Numbered from the stretch's first letter, positions 1 through 5,425 are shown. The stretch is 6,147 bases of DNA from JAKQIM01 sp964633225 (GCA_964633225.1 CAZWFQ010000139.1:1-6147); one strand, 5' to 3'. Numbers and translations: made by a program. The notes: generated from the letters alone by a model not told the origin.

Positions 1-24
1 CTTTCCGGCCTACGCCAGCCCCTT

Positions 25-76
25 AAAATGAGTGAGGATGGTGGAGAGCGTACCTTTCTCCACCATCCTCACTCAT
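25..76 (-). terminator. Intrinsic terminator of the two-component operon
   Basis: A perfect 20-bp inverted repeat (28-47 with 57-76) encloses a 9-nt loop. It begins 21 nt beyond the histidine kinase stop codon. On the minus strand the stem ends in four U residues (TTTT, then AAGG), so the U-tract is short. The long perfect stem directly after the last gene supports a terminator or 3'-end stabiliser. Because the stem is symmetric and the plus strand also runs into CGTTT, it could also stop transcription coming from the other side. Positions 1-27 show nothing else. Confidence 0.8.
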
Positions 77-97
77 CGTTTGGCCATAACCAGGTGG

Positions 98-1498
98 TTA
101 CGGCTCAATCTTCGTGCAGGTTTCATCTTCGTTTGCCAGCGGCAGCCATATGCAGAAAGTGCTGCCCTGCCCCAAGGTTGAGTTGACCTCGATGCGGCCG
201 TTGTGATTGCGTACGATCCAATAAGCGATCGAAAGGCCCAAGCCCCAGCCTTTGCCCTCACGCTGGCGGGTGCGAGATTTCTCGCCGCGGTAGAAGCGCT
301 CAAAAATGTGGGGCAGGTCTTCAGGCGAAATGCCGGGGCCATTATCGGCGATGGTCAACTGGGCCTGGTTGCCAGATTTTCCCAGCCCCACCAACACCTC
401 GCCGCCGGCGGGGGTGTAATTGATGGCATTACCCACCAGGTTGACGATGACTTGCTTCAATCGATCGCGGTCACCGCACACCAAGACCTGGTCGACGCTG
501 CCCAGGCGCAGTTCTTGCTTGCCCTGGGCCAGCACACGCAGTTGGCTGAGCACCTCCAACAGCAAGGTATCCAGCTCAACGATATTGTGCGCCATGGGAA
601 TCTTGCCTGATTCAGCCTGGGCCAGCAGCAGCAGGTCACCGACCATGCGGGTCAGGCGGTCGACCTCACCGTCAATGCTGCTGAGCGACTCCTCATCAAA
701 TTCTCGGAATTTGCGCATCAGGCCCACGTTGCCCTTGATCACAGTCAGAGGCGTGCGCAGCTCATGGCCTACATCGGCCAGGAAACGGCGTTGTGTGTTG
801 AAAAGGTTTTCTAACCGGGCGAGGGTCTGGTTAAAAGCGGTGATCAACTGGCCCACCTCATCATCGGGCGGGCCCTGGTAAGGGATGCGCCGAGAGAGGT
901 CGTCGGCGCGCGTGATCTGCAGGGCCACCTGGGTGACGGTGTCCAGCGGACGCAAGGCGCGGCGGGCACTAAACCAGGCCGCCAGGCCAATTGCTACCAA
1001 TGCAATGACTGTGCCAATCAGCAGCACCACCAGCAAGGTCTGCTGGGCAGCCGTGACCACATCCTGGCGGATGCCTACCTGAAGGGTGGCAACCAGGCGG
1101 CCAGAGGCCTCCAACGGCACGGTCAGCACGCGGGCCGGGGCGCGGTTGACCAGCGACTCGCTAAAAACCGGCAGTGCGCTAGGAAGGCGGACCGAGTCTA
1201 GGGGACGGTTTAGATTGGCAATATTCAGGGTGGAATCCAACAAGCGGTTGTCGCGCCCCCAAAGCTGGACATAGATATCGACCGGCAGATCTAAGCCGAT
1301 CAAACCATTGATCTGCACCTGCCCACTGGCATCAAAATCTGTAACGGCATAAACCAGGCGGGCAGCACGGCGCAGCGCATCGTCGAGCTGCTCTTTAATC
1401 GTCTGGCTGACCGAAATATAAACGGCCAGGCCAAACAATAACAGAATCCCCCCTACTATGGAAACGTATAGTAAGGTAAGGCGACCTCGCAGCGACAT
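98..1498 (-). CDS. Two-component sensor histidine kinase, membrane-bound, HAMP type
   Basis: The 466-residue protein has the classic layout of an EnvZ/BaeS/MprB-like sensor kinase. The first membrane segment is at about residues 8-30 and an extracytoplasmic sensor region at about 31-152. The second membrane segment is at about 153-175 and a HAMP linker at about 176-233 (RRALRPLD, then DDEVGQL). The dimerisation/phosphoacceptor domain carries the H-box GHELRTPL with His245. The ATPase domain carries the N-box NLVGNAINY (Asn353/357), the G1 box DNGPGI (385-390), the F-box FERFYRG and the G2 box GWGLGL (417-422). All catalytic motifs are intact, so it should autophosphorylate and pass phosphate to the regulator encoded just upstream. 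The start ATG lies 9 nt after the regulator stop and has no Shine-Dalgarno sequence, which suggests translational coupling. The sensor region matches no ligand domain I recognise, so the stimulus is unknown. Confidence 0.95.
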   Translation of the reverse strand: MSLRGRLTLLYVSIVGGILLLFGLAVYISVSQTIKEQLDDALRRAARLVYAVTDFDASGQVQINGLIGLDLPVDIYVQLWGRDNRLLDSTLNIANLNRPLDSVRLPSALPVFSESLVNRAPARVLTVPLEASGRLVATLQVGIRQDVVTAAQQTLLVVLLIGTVIALVAIGLAAWFSARRALRPLDTVTQVALQITRADDLSRRIPYQGPPDDEVGQLITAFNQTLARLENLFNTQRRFLADVGHELRTPLTVIKGNVGLMRKFREFDEESLSSIDGEVDRLTRMVGDLLLLAQAESGKIPMAHNIVELDTLLLEVLSQLRVLAQGKQELRLGSVDQVLVCGDRDRLKQVIVNLVGNAINYTPAGGEVLVGLGKSGNQAQLTIADNGPGISPEDLPHIFERFYRGEKSRTRQREGKGWGLGLSIAYWIVRNHNGRIEVNSTLGQGSTFCIWLPLANEDETCTKIEP

Positions 1499-1507
1499 AC
1501 CAGGAAA

Positions 1508-2185
1508 TCAGGAAGGTTCGCGCAGGACGTATCCCATCCCGCGCACGGTATGGAGCAAACGGATCTCAGCGCTGCTCTCAAGCTTTTGGCGCAAGTAACG
1601 GATATAGACTTCGATGATATTGCTTTCACCACCGAAATCATATCCCCACACCCGGTCAAAGATCATGTCTCGGGTGAGCACCTGGCGCGGGTGGCGCATG
1701 AACAATTCCAAGAGCTCGTATTCTTTGGCGGTGAGGGAAATGATCCGTTCTCCACGCGAAGCCTGGCGGGTGCCAGTATCCAGGATCAGGTCGGCAAAAC
1801 GCAGCACCTGGGGACGGCTGGGTTGGGCCCGGCGCAGCAAGGCACGGATGCGCGCCAACAACTCATCCAGGTTGAACGGTTTGACCATATAATCATCTGC
1901 GCCCACATCCAAGCCCATGATACGGTCGTTGACCGAATCCTTGGCCGTGAGGATGAGAATGGGCACCGGCCCACCGGCACGCAAGCGGCGGCAGACTTCC
2001 AGGCCATCAATGCCTGGGAGCATGATGTCTAGCACCACCAGGTCGGGAGGGTTATCGCGTGCCAGGTTCAAACCTGCTTGCCCATTGGTGGCTGTTTCTA
2101 CCTGGTAACCTTCATAAGCCAGACCGCGACGTAAAAAGCGCAGGATGGCTTCGTCATCTTCGATTACTAGTATTCGAGCGCTCAT
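1508..2185 (-). CDS. OmpR/PhoB-family response regulator
   Basis: The 225-residue protein has an N-terminal receiver domain (about 3-117) and a C-terminal winged-helix DNA-binding domain (about 127-222). Receiver landmarks are the acidic pocket D10/D11 in LVIEDDE, the phosphoacceptor D53 in VLDIMLPG, T80 in LTAKD and K102 in VKPF. The effector has the OmpR signature: LTAKEYELLELF, a DRVWGYDF turn, the recognition-helix stretch NIIEVYIRYLRQKL and the wing HTVRGMGYVL. It probably binds DNA as a dimer after phosphorylation by the downstream kinase. I start it at ATG 2183-2185. GGAGGG lies 3 nt upstream, the protein then begins MSARILVIEDD as usual for the family, and the frame's more upstream ATG (2231-2233) overlaps the -35 box of the gene's own promoter. 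Its target genes cannot be read from this window. Confidence 0.96.
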   Translation of the reverse strand: MSARILVIEDDEAILRFLRRGLAYEGYQVETATNGQAGLNLARDNPPDLVVLDIMLPGIDGLEVCRRLRAGGPVPILILTAKDSVNDRIMGLDVGADDYMVKPFNLDELLARIRALLRRAQPSRPQVLRFADLILDTGTRQASRGERIISLTAKEYELLELFMRHPRQVLTRDMIFDRVWGYDFGGESNIIEVYIRYLRQKLESSAEIRLLHTVRGMGYVLREPS

Positions 2186-2188
2186 ATG

Positions 2189-2194
2189 CCCTCC
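2189..2194 (-). promoter_or_regulatory. Ribosome binding site of the response regulator
   Basis: GGAGGG on the minus strand lies 3 nt before ATG 2185. It fixes that start over the in-frame ATG at 2233. If the promoter at 2205-2233 is used, this site sits almost at the 5' end of the mRNA. Confidence 0.75.
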
Positions 2195-2204
2195 GTCTCT
2201 CAAC

Positions 2205-2233
2205 AATATACCACAGGCAGGCCAAAATGACAA
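2205..2233 (-). promoter_or_regulatory. Sigma-70-type promoter of the two-component operon
   Basis: The minus strand reads TTGTCA (2228-2233), a 17-nt spacer, then TATATT (2205-2210). Each hexamer matches the TTGACA/TATAAT consensus at five of six positions, and the spacing is optimal. The inferred start of transcription is near 2198, giving an untranslated leader of only about 13 nt that still includes GGAGGG. The promoter lies just after the rplL terminator, so the regulator and kinase appear to form their own transcription unit. Confidence 0.7.
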
Positions 2234-2239
2234 AGATTA

Positions 2240-2287
2240 AAAGCAATGGGGTTGTGAGCACGTGCTCAGCGCGTGCTCACAACCCCA
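2240..2287 (-). terminator. Intrinsic terminator after rplL
   Basis: A perfect 16-bp inverted repeat (2247-2262 with 2272-2287) has a 9-nt loop and a GC-rich base (TGGGG...CCCCA). On the minus strand it is followed by TTGCTTTTAATCTTTG, an interrupted T-rich tail. It starts 19 nt after the rplL stop. It separates the ribosomal protein operon from the two-component promoter downstream. The left arm and loop also contain a smaller palindrome (GAGCAC/GTGCTC, 2256-2267) that could form a competing short hairpin. Confidence 0.85.
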
Positions 2288-2306
2288 CAACCGAAGAGTG
2301 GTAGTT

Positions 2307-2684
2307 CTACTCGACGGTGACAGAAGCGCCGACGGCCTCGAGTTTGCCCTTGGCATCAGCAGCAACTTCTTTGGTCACAGCTTCGAGGACCTTGGAACCG
2401 GCGGTCTCAGCCACATCCTTGGCTTCTTTCAGGCCCAGGTTGGTGAGCTGGCGGATGACCTTGATGACCTCGATCTTCTTGGCGCCGGCATCTTTGATGA
2501 CGACATCGAACTCGGTCTTCTCTTCAACCGGCTCAGCGGCAGCGGCAGCGGTGGGGGCAGCAGCCACGGCGACCGCGGCGGCGGCGGAAACGCCCCATTT
2601 TTCTTCCAACATTTTGACGAGCTCAGCAGCTTCCAGAACGGTGAGGGCGCTCAGTTCCTCAACCAGTTTATTCATATCAGCCAT
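2307..2684 (-). CDS. rplL: 50S ribosomal protein L7/L12
   Basis: The 125-residue protein is the mobile stalk protein that recruits and activates the translational GTPases (EF-Tu, EF-G, IF2, RF3). The N-terminal dimerisation segment (about 1-31, ELSALTVLEAAELVKMLEEKWGV) binds the L10 helix. An Ala-rich flexible hinge (about 33-52) follows, then the globular factor-binding domain (about 55-125) with the signature KKIEVIKVIRQLTNLGLKEAKD. The length is normal. The tail (ETAGSKVLEAVTKEVAADAKGKL) is a somewhat divergent version of the usual EGAPKPVKEGVSKEEAE stretch. The start ATG 2682-2684 has AAGGAG (2692-2697) 7 nt upstream; an in-frame Met also occurs at residue 4. It follows rplJ after a 92-nt spacer that carries only the 10-bp palindrome ATTGATCAAT (2746-2755). 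It is the last gene before the operon terminator. Confidence 0.98.
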   Translation of the reverse strand: MADMNKLVEELSALTVLEAAELVKMLEEKWGVSAAAAVAVAAAPTAAAAAEPVEEKTEFDVVIKDAGAKKIEVIKVIRQLTNLGLKEAKDVAETAGSKVLEAVTKEVAADAKGKLEAVGASVTVE

Positions 2685-2776
2685 TTTTAAACTCCTTTGA
2701 GATTGGCAATGCTAGGTTTTGATTCACTTGGTAGTAAATTGATTGATTGATCAATACGTTCGACATCGTGACGGGC

Positions 2777-3307
2777 CTATGCTGCGGTGGGTGCAGGCTC
2801 AACATGCGCCTGGATAACAGCCGCAATTTGGCGACCAGGTTCGGCCAGGGTGCGAACCAGCTTGCTGGCGGGGGCCATTAAGACACCCAACAGCGTGGCA
2901 CGCATTACCGGCAGTGGCGGCAGGTCAGCCAGAGATTTGATGCCCACGGCGCCGATGGATTGAGCGCCCAGGTAACCGCCCTTGATCTTCAAAAACTCTG
3001 AAGTCTTAGCAAAGTCTGTGAAGACTTTTGCCAGAGCGGGCCCATCCTGGAACGCGAAACCAATCGCCGTACTTCCTTCTAACAGATCACCCTCAACAGG
3101 GATGTTTGCCTGCTCAAAGGCTACGTGCGCCAGCGTATTTTTGATAATGTGGAACTCGCCGCCTACTTCACGGGCTTTGGCGCGCAGGGTATCGATCGAT
3201 TGCATGGTCATGCCGGTGTACTGGACTACGACCATGGCCTGGCTGCGCTTTGTCCACTCGCTGTACTGGGAGACCAGCTCGTTCTTGCGTTGCTTTGTGA
3301 TGGCCAA
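2777..3307 (-). CDS. rplJ: 50S ribosomal protein L10
   Basis: L10 anchors L12 dimers to the base of the stalk near L11. The 176-residue product has the family start (MAITKQRKNELV), the RNA-binding N-terminal domain with FHIIKNTLAHVAF, and the LPPLPVMRATLLGVLMAPASKLVRTL block before a C-terminal helix (EPGRQIAAVIQAH) that in this family carries L12 dimers. I choose the TTG at 3305-3307 as start. The strong site AAAGGAGGTG ends 8 nt upstream and the protein then begins exactly like its relatives. A longer open frame to ATG 3397 exists, but its extra 30 residues would be translated from the structured leader and do not resemble L10. The start codon is TTG and its ribosome binding site can be sequestered by the leader, both consistent with tight control. 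The last residues (VEPAPTAA) are a short Ala/Pro tail. Confidence 0.96.
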   Translation of the reverse strand: MAITKQRKNELVSQYSEWTKRSQAMVVVQYTGMTMQSIDTLRAKAREVGGEFHIIKNTLAHVAFEQANIPVEGDLLEGSTAIGFAFQDGPALAKVFTDFAKTSEFLKIKGGYLGAQSIGAVGIKSLADLPPLPVMRATLLGVLMAPASKLVRTLAEPGRQIAAVIQAHVEPAPTAA

Positions 3308-3317
3308 GGTAAATTCA

Positions 3318-3330
3318 CCTCCTTTCGAAA
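3318..3330 (-). promoter_or_regulatory. rplJ ribosome binding site, sequesterable
   Basis: The minus strand reads UUUCGAAAGGAGG, a strong Shine-Dalgarno sequence that decides the TTG start at 3307. All 13 nt are perfectly complementary to CCUCCUUUCGAAA at 3376-3388, so the site can be completely paired. Confidence 0.85.
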
Positions 3331-3331
3331 T

Positions 3332-3370
3332 AAAAAGTCTTTGCCTCGCAGTAAGTACCTGGCAAAGACT
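3332..3370 (-). terminator. Attenuator-like hairpin in the rplJ leader
   Basis: A perfect 10-bp stem (3361-3370 with 3336-3345; AGUCUUUGCC/GGCAAAGACU) with a 15-nt loop is followed on the minus strand by UUUUUAUUU. This is the form of an intrinsic terminator, and it sits immediately upstream of the rplJ ribosome binding site. It could lower rplJ-rplL transcription relative to rplK-rplA, or be the inner part of the larger hairpin that hides the site. Termination activity is not proven by sequence. Confidence 0.6.
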
Positions 3371-3375
3371 CTCCC

Positions 3376-3388
3376 TTTCGAAAGGAGG
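3376..3388 (-). promoter_or_regulatory. Anti-Shine-Dalgarno arm of the rplJ leader
   Basis: CCUCCUUUCGAAA on the minus strand is a perfect 13-nt complement of the rplJ site at 3318-3330. The 5-nt stretches between this arm and the inner 10-bp stem (GGGAG against UUUUA) can pair through one A-U and three G-U pairs with one mismatch. The region 3318-3388 could therefore fold into a nearly continuous helix of about 28 positions with one 15-nt loop. Confidence 0.75.
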
Positions 3389-3391
3389 CGT

Positions 3392-3446
3392 CTTCACCTC
3401 GGCAGGGGATTAAGCCGTTAACCGGCGCCTGCTGTCACTGGCGAAG
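3392..3446 (-). promoter_or_regulatory. Candidate kink-turn, L10(L12)4 binding element
   Basis: Stem CUUCGCC/GGUGAAG (one G-U pair) is followed by an asymmetric loop with AGUGA on one strand and GA on the other. A second stem GCAGG/CCUGC and an apical GCCG-GUUAA-CGGC hairpin complete the element. A 3-nt bulge beside opposed GA steps is the kink-turn pattern. It lies 3 nt before the anti-Shine-Dalgarno arm, so protein binding here could influence that fold. A C/A imperfection after the GA steps keeps confidence moderate. Confidence 0.5.
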
Positions 3447-3464
3447 CTGTTTATGGATTGATAA

Positions 3465-3507
3465 GCGGGATATTGTGGTTGTGCAGAGCACCCACACAAT
3501 ATCCCGC
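3465..3507 (-). repeat. Perfect 13-bp hairpin after rplA
   Basis: GCGGGATATTGTG (3465-3477) and its exact reverse complement (3495-3507) flank a 17-nt segment that itself has a GTGC/GCAC mini-stem. It begins 7 nt after the rplA stop. The minus-strand sequence after it is CTTATCAATCC with no U-run, so it is unlikely to be an efficient intrinsic terminator. An RNA-processing or mRNA-stabilising hairpin, or the first domain of the rplJ leader, fits better. Confidence 0.7.
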
Positions 3508-3514
3508 ATATTTA

Positions 3515-4231
3515 CTACTCGCGCACCGACATGTTCTGGGCCTGAGTCGGATCCAGGTGGATGCCAGGGCCCATGGTGGTGGTGAGGGTAACACGCTTGA
3601 TGTACACGCCCTTGGTAGTCGCCGGGCGAGCCTTCTTGACGGCATCCATCAAGGCAGCCAGGTTATCATAAAGTTTATCTTCGTCAAACGAAGCTTTACC
3701 AATTGGGGTATGCACGTTGGCGGTCTTGTCGACGCGGAATTCCACGCGGCCAGCCTTGGCTTCGTGGATGACGCGCGGCAGGTCTTCAGCCGGGGCCACG
3801 GTGCCAGCCTTGGGGTTAGGCATTAAGCCACGCGGGCCCAAGACACGGCCCAGGCGGCCAACCTTACCCATCAGGTCAGGGGTCGAGATGGCGACATCGA
3901 AGTCAGTCCAACCGCCCTGGATCTTATTGATGGTTTCGTCATCGCCGATGTAATCGGCGCCAGCTTCACGGGCCAGCGTTGCGCCATCGCCCTGTGCGAA
4001 GACCAACACGCGCACGGTCTTGCCCAGGCCATGCGGCAAGACAACTACATCGCGCACCTGCTGATCGGCATGGCGAGGGTCAACGCCCAGGCGCATATGC
4101 ACCTCGACAGTAGCGTCAAACTTGGTAATGGTGGTCTCACGAGCCAGCTTGACAGCTTCTTCGGGGGTATAGTAATTTTCTGGATCGATCTTGGCCAATG
4201 CGGCCAGGTACTTCTTACCGTGCTTTGCCAT
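3515..4231 (-). CDS. rplA: 50S ribosomal protein L1
   Basis: L1 forms the mobile L1 arm that binds the 23S rRNA stalk and guides deacylated tRNA out of the E site. In many bacteria it also represses its own operon by binding mRNA. The 238-residue length is normal. Domain I (N- and C-terminal parts) carries KFDATVEVHMRLGVDPRHADQQVR and the C-terminal TTTMGPGIHLDP. Domain II carries the L1 signature FDVAISTPDLMGKVGRLG, which runs into RVLGPRGLMPNPKAGTV. The start ATG 4229-4231 has AAGGAG (4239-4244) 7 nt upstream. A 50-nt spacer separates it from rplK and contains an L1-site-like hairpin whose 3' arm ends just before the ribosome binding site, suggesting direct translational feedback on this gene. 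Confidence 0.98.
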   Translation of the reverse strand: MAKHGKKYLAALAKIDPENYYTPEEAVKLARETTITKFDATVEVHMRLGVDPRHADQQVRDVVVLPHGLGKTVRVLVFAQGDGATLAREAGADYIGDDETINKIQGGWTDFDVAISTPDLMGKVGRLGRVLGPRGLMPNPKAGTVAPAEDLPRVIHEAKAGRVEFRVDKTANVHTPIGKASFDEDKLYDNLAALMDAVKKARPATTKGVYIKRVTLTTTMGPGIHLDPTQAQNMSVRE

Positions 4232-4245
4232 TATTTATCTCCTTC

Positions 4246-4277
4246 GTGGTCCTAACGGGCGTCAAGCGTCCTCCCAC
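4246..4277 (-). promoter_or_regulatory. Candidate L1-binding mRNA site upstream of rplA
   Basis: The RNA reads GUGG-GA-GGACG-CUUGA-CGCCC-GUUAGGA-CCAC. The outer stem is GUGG/CCAC and the inner stem GGACG/CGCCC (one A-C mismatch), with GA on the 5' side and 7 nt on the 3' side between them. The outline resembles the 23S rRNA L1 site as I remember it (GGUGGGAGGCU ... AAAUACCACC). The CCAC arm ends 1 nt before AAGGAG of rplA, so a bound protein would block initiation. A matching element lies before rplK. Confidence 0.55.
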
Positions 4278-4281
4278 CAGG

Positions 4282-4710
4282 TTAATTTTCTATAATTATC
4301 AGGCCCATGTTACGCGCTGTGCCCTCGATCTGGCGCATGGCGCCTTCCAGGTTCACAGCGTTCAGGTCTTTCATCTTCAGCTCCGCGATCTCGCGGACCT
4401 GCTTACGGGTGACCTTGCCAACCTTTTCACGGTTGGGGACGGCGGACCCTTTTTCTACACCGGCGGCCTTTTTGAGCAGCACAGCGGCTGGCGAGGTCTT
4501 CAGGATGAATGTAAACGAGCCATCCGAGAAGATAGAAATCTCAGCCGGGAGGATTTCACCCATGCGGTTGGAGGTGCGGGCATTGTATTCTTTGCAGAAT
4601 GCCATCAGGTTAATGCCATGCCCGGCCAACGCGGGGCCGATGGGGGGTGCAGGATTGGCCTTGCCGGCCTGAATCTGCAGACGAACGATTGCTTTTAGTT
4701 TCTTTGCCAC
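4282..4710 (-). CDS. rplK: 50S ribosomal protein L11
   Basis: L11 binds the GTPase-associated region of 23S rRNA at the base of the stalk and takes part in factor-dependent GTP hydrolysis. The 142-residue protein is normal length. The N-terminal domain (about 1-72) has the Pro-rich linker region with GKANPAPPIGPALAGHGINLMAFCKEYNAR split over residues 17-45. The C-terminal RNA-binding domain (about 73-142) has VGKVTRKQVREIAELKMKDL and the family C-terminus IEGTARNMGLII. The start is GTG (4708-4710), with GAGGAG (4721-4726) 10 nt upstream. This gives the canonical MAKKLKAIVRLQI beginning, and no better start lies upstream. It follows nusG after 62 nt that include an L1-site-like element, so L1 feedback on rplK is likely. 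Confidence 0.98.
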   Translation of the reverse strand: MAKKLKAIVRLQIQAGKANPAPPIGPALAGHGINLMAFCKEYNARTSNRMGEILPAEISIFSDGSFTFILKTSPAAVLLKKAAGVEKGSAVPNREKVGKVTRKQVREIAELKMKDLNAVNLEGAMRQIEGTARNMGLIIIEN

Positions 4711-4726
4711 AGTATTTTTTCTCCTC

Positions 4727-4764
4727 GTGGTTTTAGCGGGCGATTATTTGGGACGCCCTCCCAC
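4727..4764 (-). promoter_or_regulatory. Candidate L1-binding mRNA site upstream of rplK
   Basis: The RNA reads GUGG-GA-GGGCG-(11-nt loop)-CGCCC-GCUAAAA-CCAC. The outer GUGG/CCAC and inner GGGCG/CGCCC (4754-4758 with 4738-4742) pairs are perfect. A GA lies on the 5' side and 7 nt on the 3' side between the stems. It begins 8 nt after the nusG stop and ends directly at the rplK GAGGAG. L1 is known in E. coli to repress the L11 operon by binding a 23S-like site in this leader. The likeness to the rplA-upstream element supports the assignment. Confidence 0.6.
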
Positions 4765-4772
4765 TTAACAAC

Positions 4773-5369
4773 TTATGCTTTTTCGACTTGCAAGAAATCC
4801 AACTCGACCGGTGTTTCGCGGCCGAAGAAGTTCACCATTACGCGCACCTTGGCGCGCTCCATATCAATCTCAGAAACCGTGCCGCGGAAGTCATTGAAGG
4901 GACCATCCACGATGCGGACGCGCTCGCCAGAGCGGAAGGTGACCTTGATGCGCGGGGCCTCAGCCTCCATGCGCTTGATGATCTGGGCCACTTCTTCTGG
5001 GCGCAGCGGGGTGGGAGTGTTGCCCATGCCCACAAAACCAGTTACGCCAGGCGTATTGCGCACCACATACCAAGATTCTTCGCTCAACAGCATGCTCACC
5101 AGGATATAGCCAGGGAAGACGCGGCGCTCGACGGTGCGGCGCTTACCTTCTTTGACTTCGATCTCCTCTTCGGTTGGGACAACCACATCGAAGATCTTAT
5201 CTTTCATTCCCATGGTCTCAATGCGCTGTTCGAGGTTGTGGCGCACCTTGTTCTCATACCCTGAGTAACAATGCACAACATACCAGGCGCGACCATCTTC
5301 GCTCTGGCCTGCTTCAGGCTGCCCCTCTTCAATATTGGGCCCTAAGGATTGATCATCCTGATCAAACAC
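4773..5369 (-). CDS. nusG: Transcription termination/antitermination factor NusG
   Basis: NusG binds the RNA polymerase clamp to regulate pausing and links polymerase to Rho or to the ribosome. The 198-residue protein has an NGN domain (about 27-135; WYVVHCYSGYENKV, RRVFPGYILV, the loop VRNTPGVTGFVG) and a C-terminal KOW domain (about 145-195; GERVRIVDGPFNDFRGTVSEID). Residues 1-26 are an extra acidic, Gln/Glu-rich extension (DQDDQSLGPNIEEGQPEAG) before the core. The start is GTG 5367-5369 with a weak GGAAGAG 7 nt upstream. No other plausible start precedes the NGN domain, though the lack of a strong ribosome binding site leaves the exact start slightly open. secE ends 56 nt upstream, the usual secE-nusG pairing. 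Confidence 0.97.
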   Translation of the reverse strand: MFDQDDQSLGPNIEEGQPEAGQSEDGRAWYVVHCYSGYENKVRHNLEQRIETMGMKDKIFDVVVPTEEEIEVKEGKRRTVERRVFPGYILVSMLLSEESWYVVRNTPGVTGFVGMGNTPTPLRPEEVAQIIKRMEAEAPRIKVTFRSGERVRIVDGPFNDFRGTVSEIDMERAKVRVMVNFFGRETPVELDFLQVEKA

Positions 5370-5425
5370 GGTTATCTCTTCCGTCTGCCAGCAAGCGCCA
5401 GCTTCTACAAACCCGTAAGCCCGAA

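Larger units (their letters stand above)
3308..3514 (-). promoter_or_regulatory. rplJ leader (L10 leader-type autoregulatory RNA)
   Basis: This 207-nt spacer between rplA and rplJ holds ordered RNA structures read on the minus strand. First is a perfect 13-bp hairpin at 3465-3507. Second is a stem CUUCGCC (3440-3446) with GGUGAAG (3392-3398), followed by an internal loop AGUGACA against CGA and a stem GCAGG (3428-3432) with CCUGC (3402-3406). The AGU bulge next to opposed GA steps resembles a kink-turn, a feature known in the 23S and leader binding sites of L10(L12)4. Third is a U-tailed hairpin at 3332-3370. Fourth is an anti-Shine-Dalgarno 13-mer (3376-3388) complementary to the rplJ site (3318-3330). 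The family is known for L10-mediated feedback. The exact folds here are my inference. Confidence 0.75.

Noticed and set aside
203..881. Overlapping plus-strand open frames (203-610, 420-881) within the kinase region
   Set aside because: They lie antisense to an intact histidine kinase with all catalytic motifs, show no recognisable domains, and have low-complexity composition typical of shadow frames.
2186..2233. Extended N-terminus of the response regulator from ATG 2233
   Set aside because: It overlaps the -35 and -10 boxes, lacks an SD, and adds residues not found in OmpR-type receivers. The ATG at 2185 has GGAGGG.
2739..2755. TTGA tandem copies and palindrome ATTGATCAAT between rplJ and rplL, as an operator or rplL promoter
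   Set aside because: The palindrome is only 10 bp and A/T-rich, and TTGATC has no matching -10 at proper spacing. No support beyond simple sequence.
4198..5264. Plus-strand frames of 166 and 158 residues over rplK and nusG
   Set aside because: They are exact antisense shadows of conserved genes and have no family resemblance or convincing ribosome binding site.
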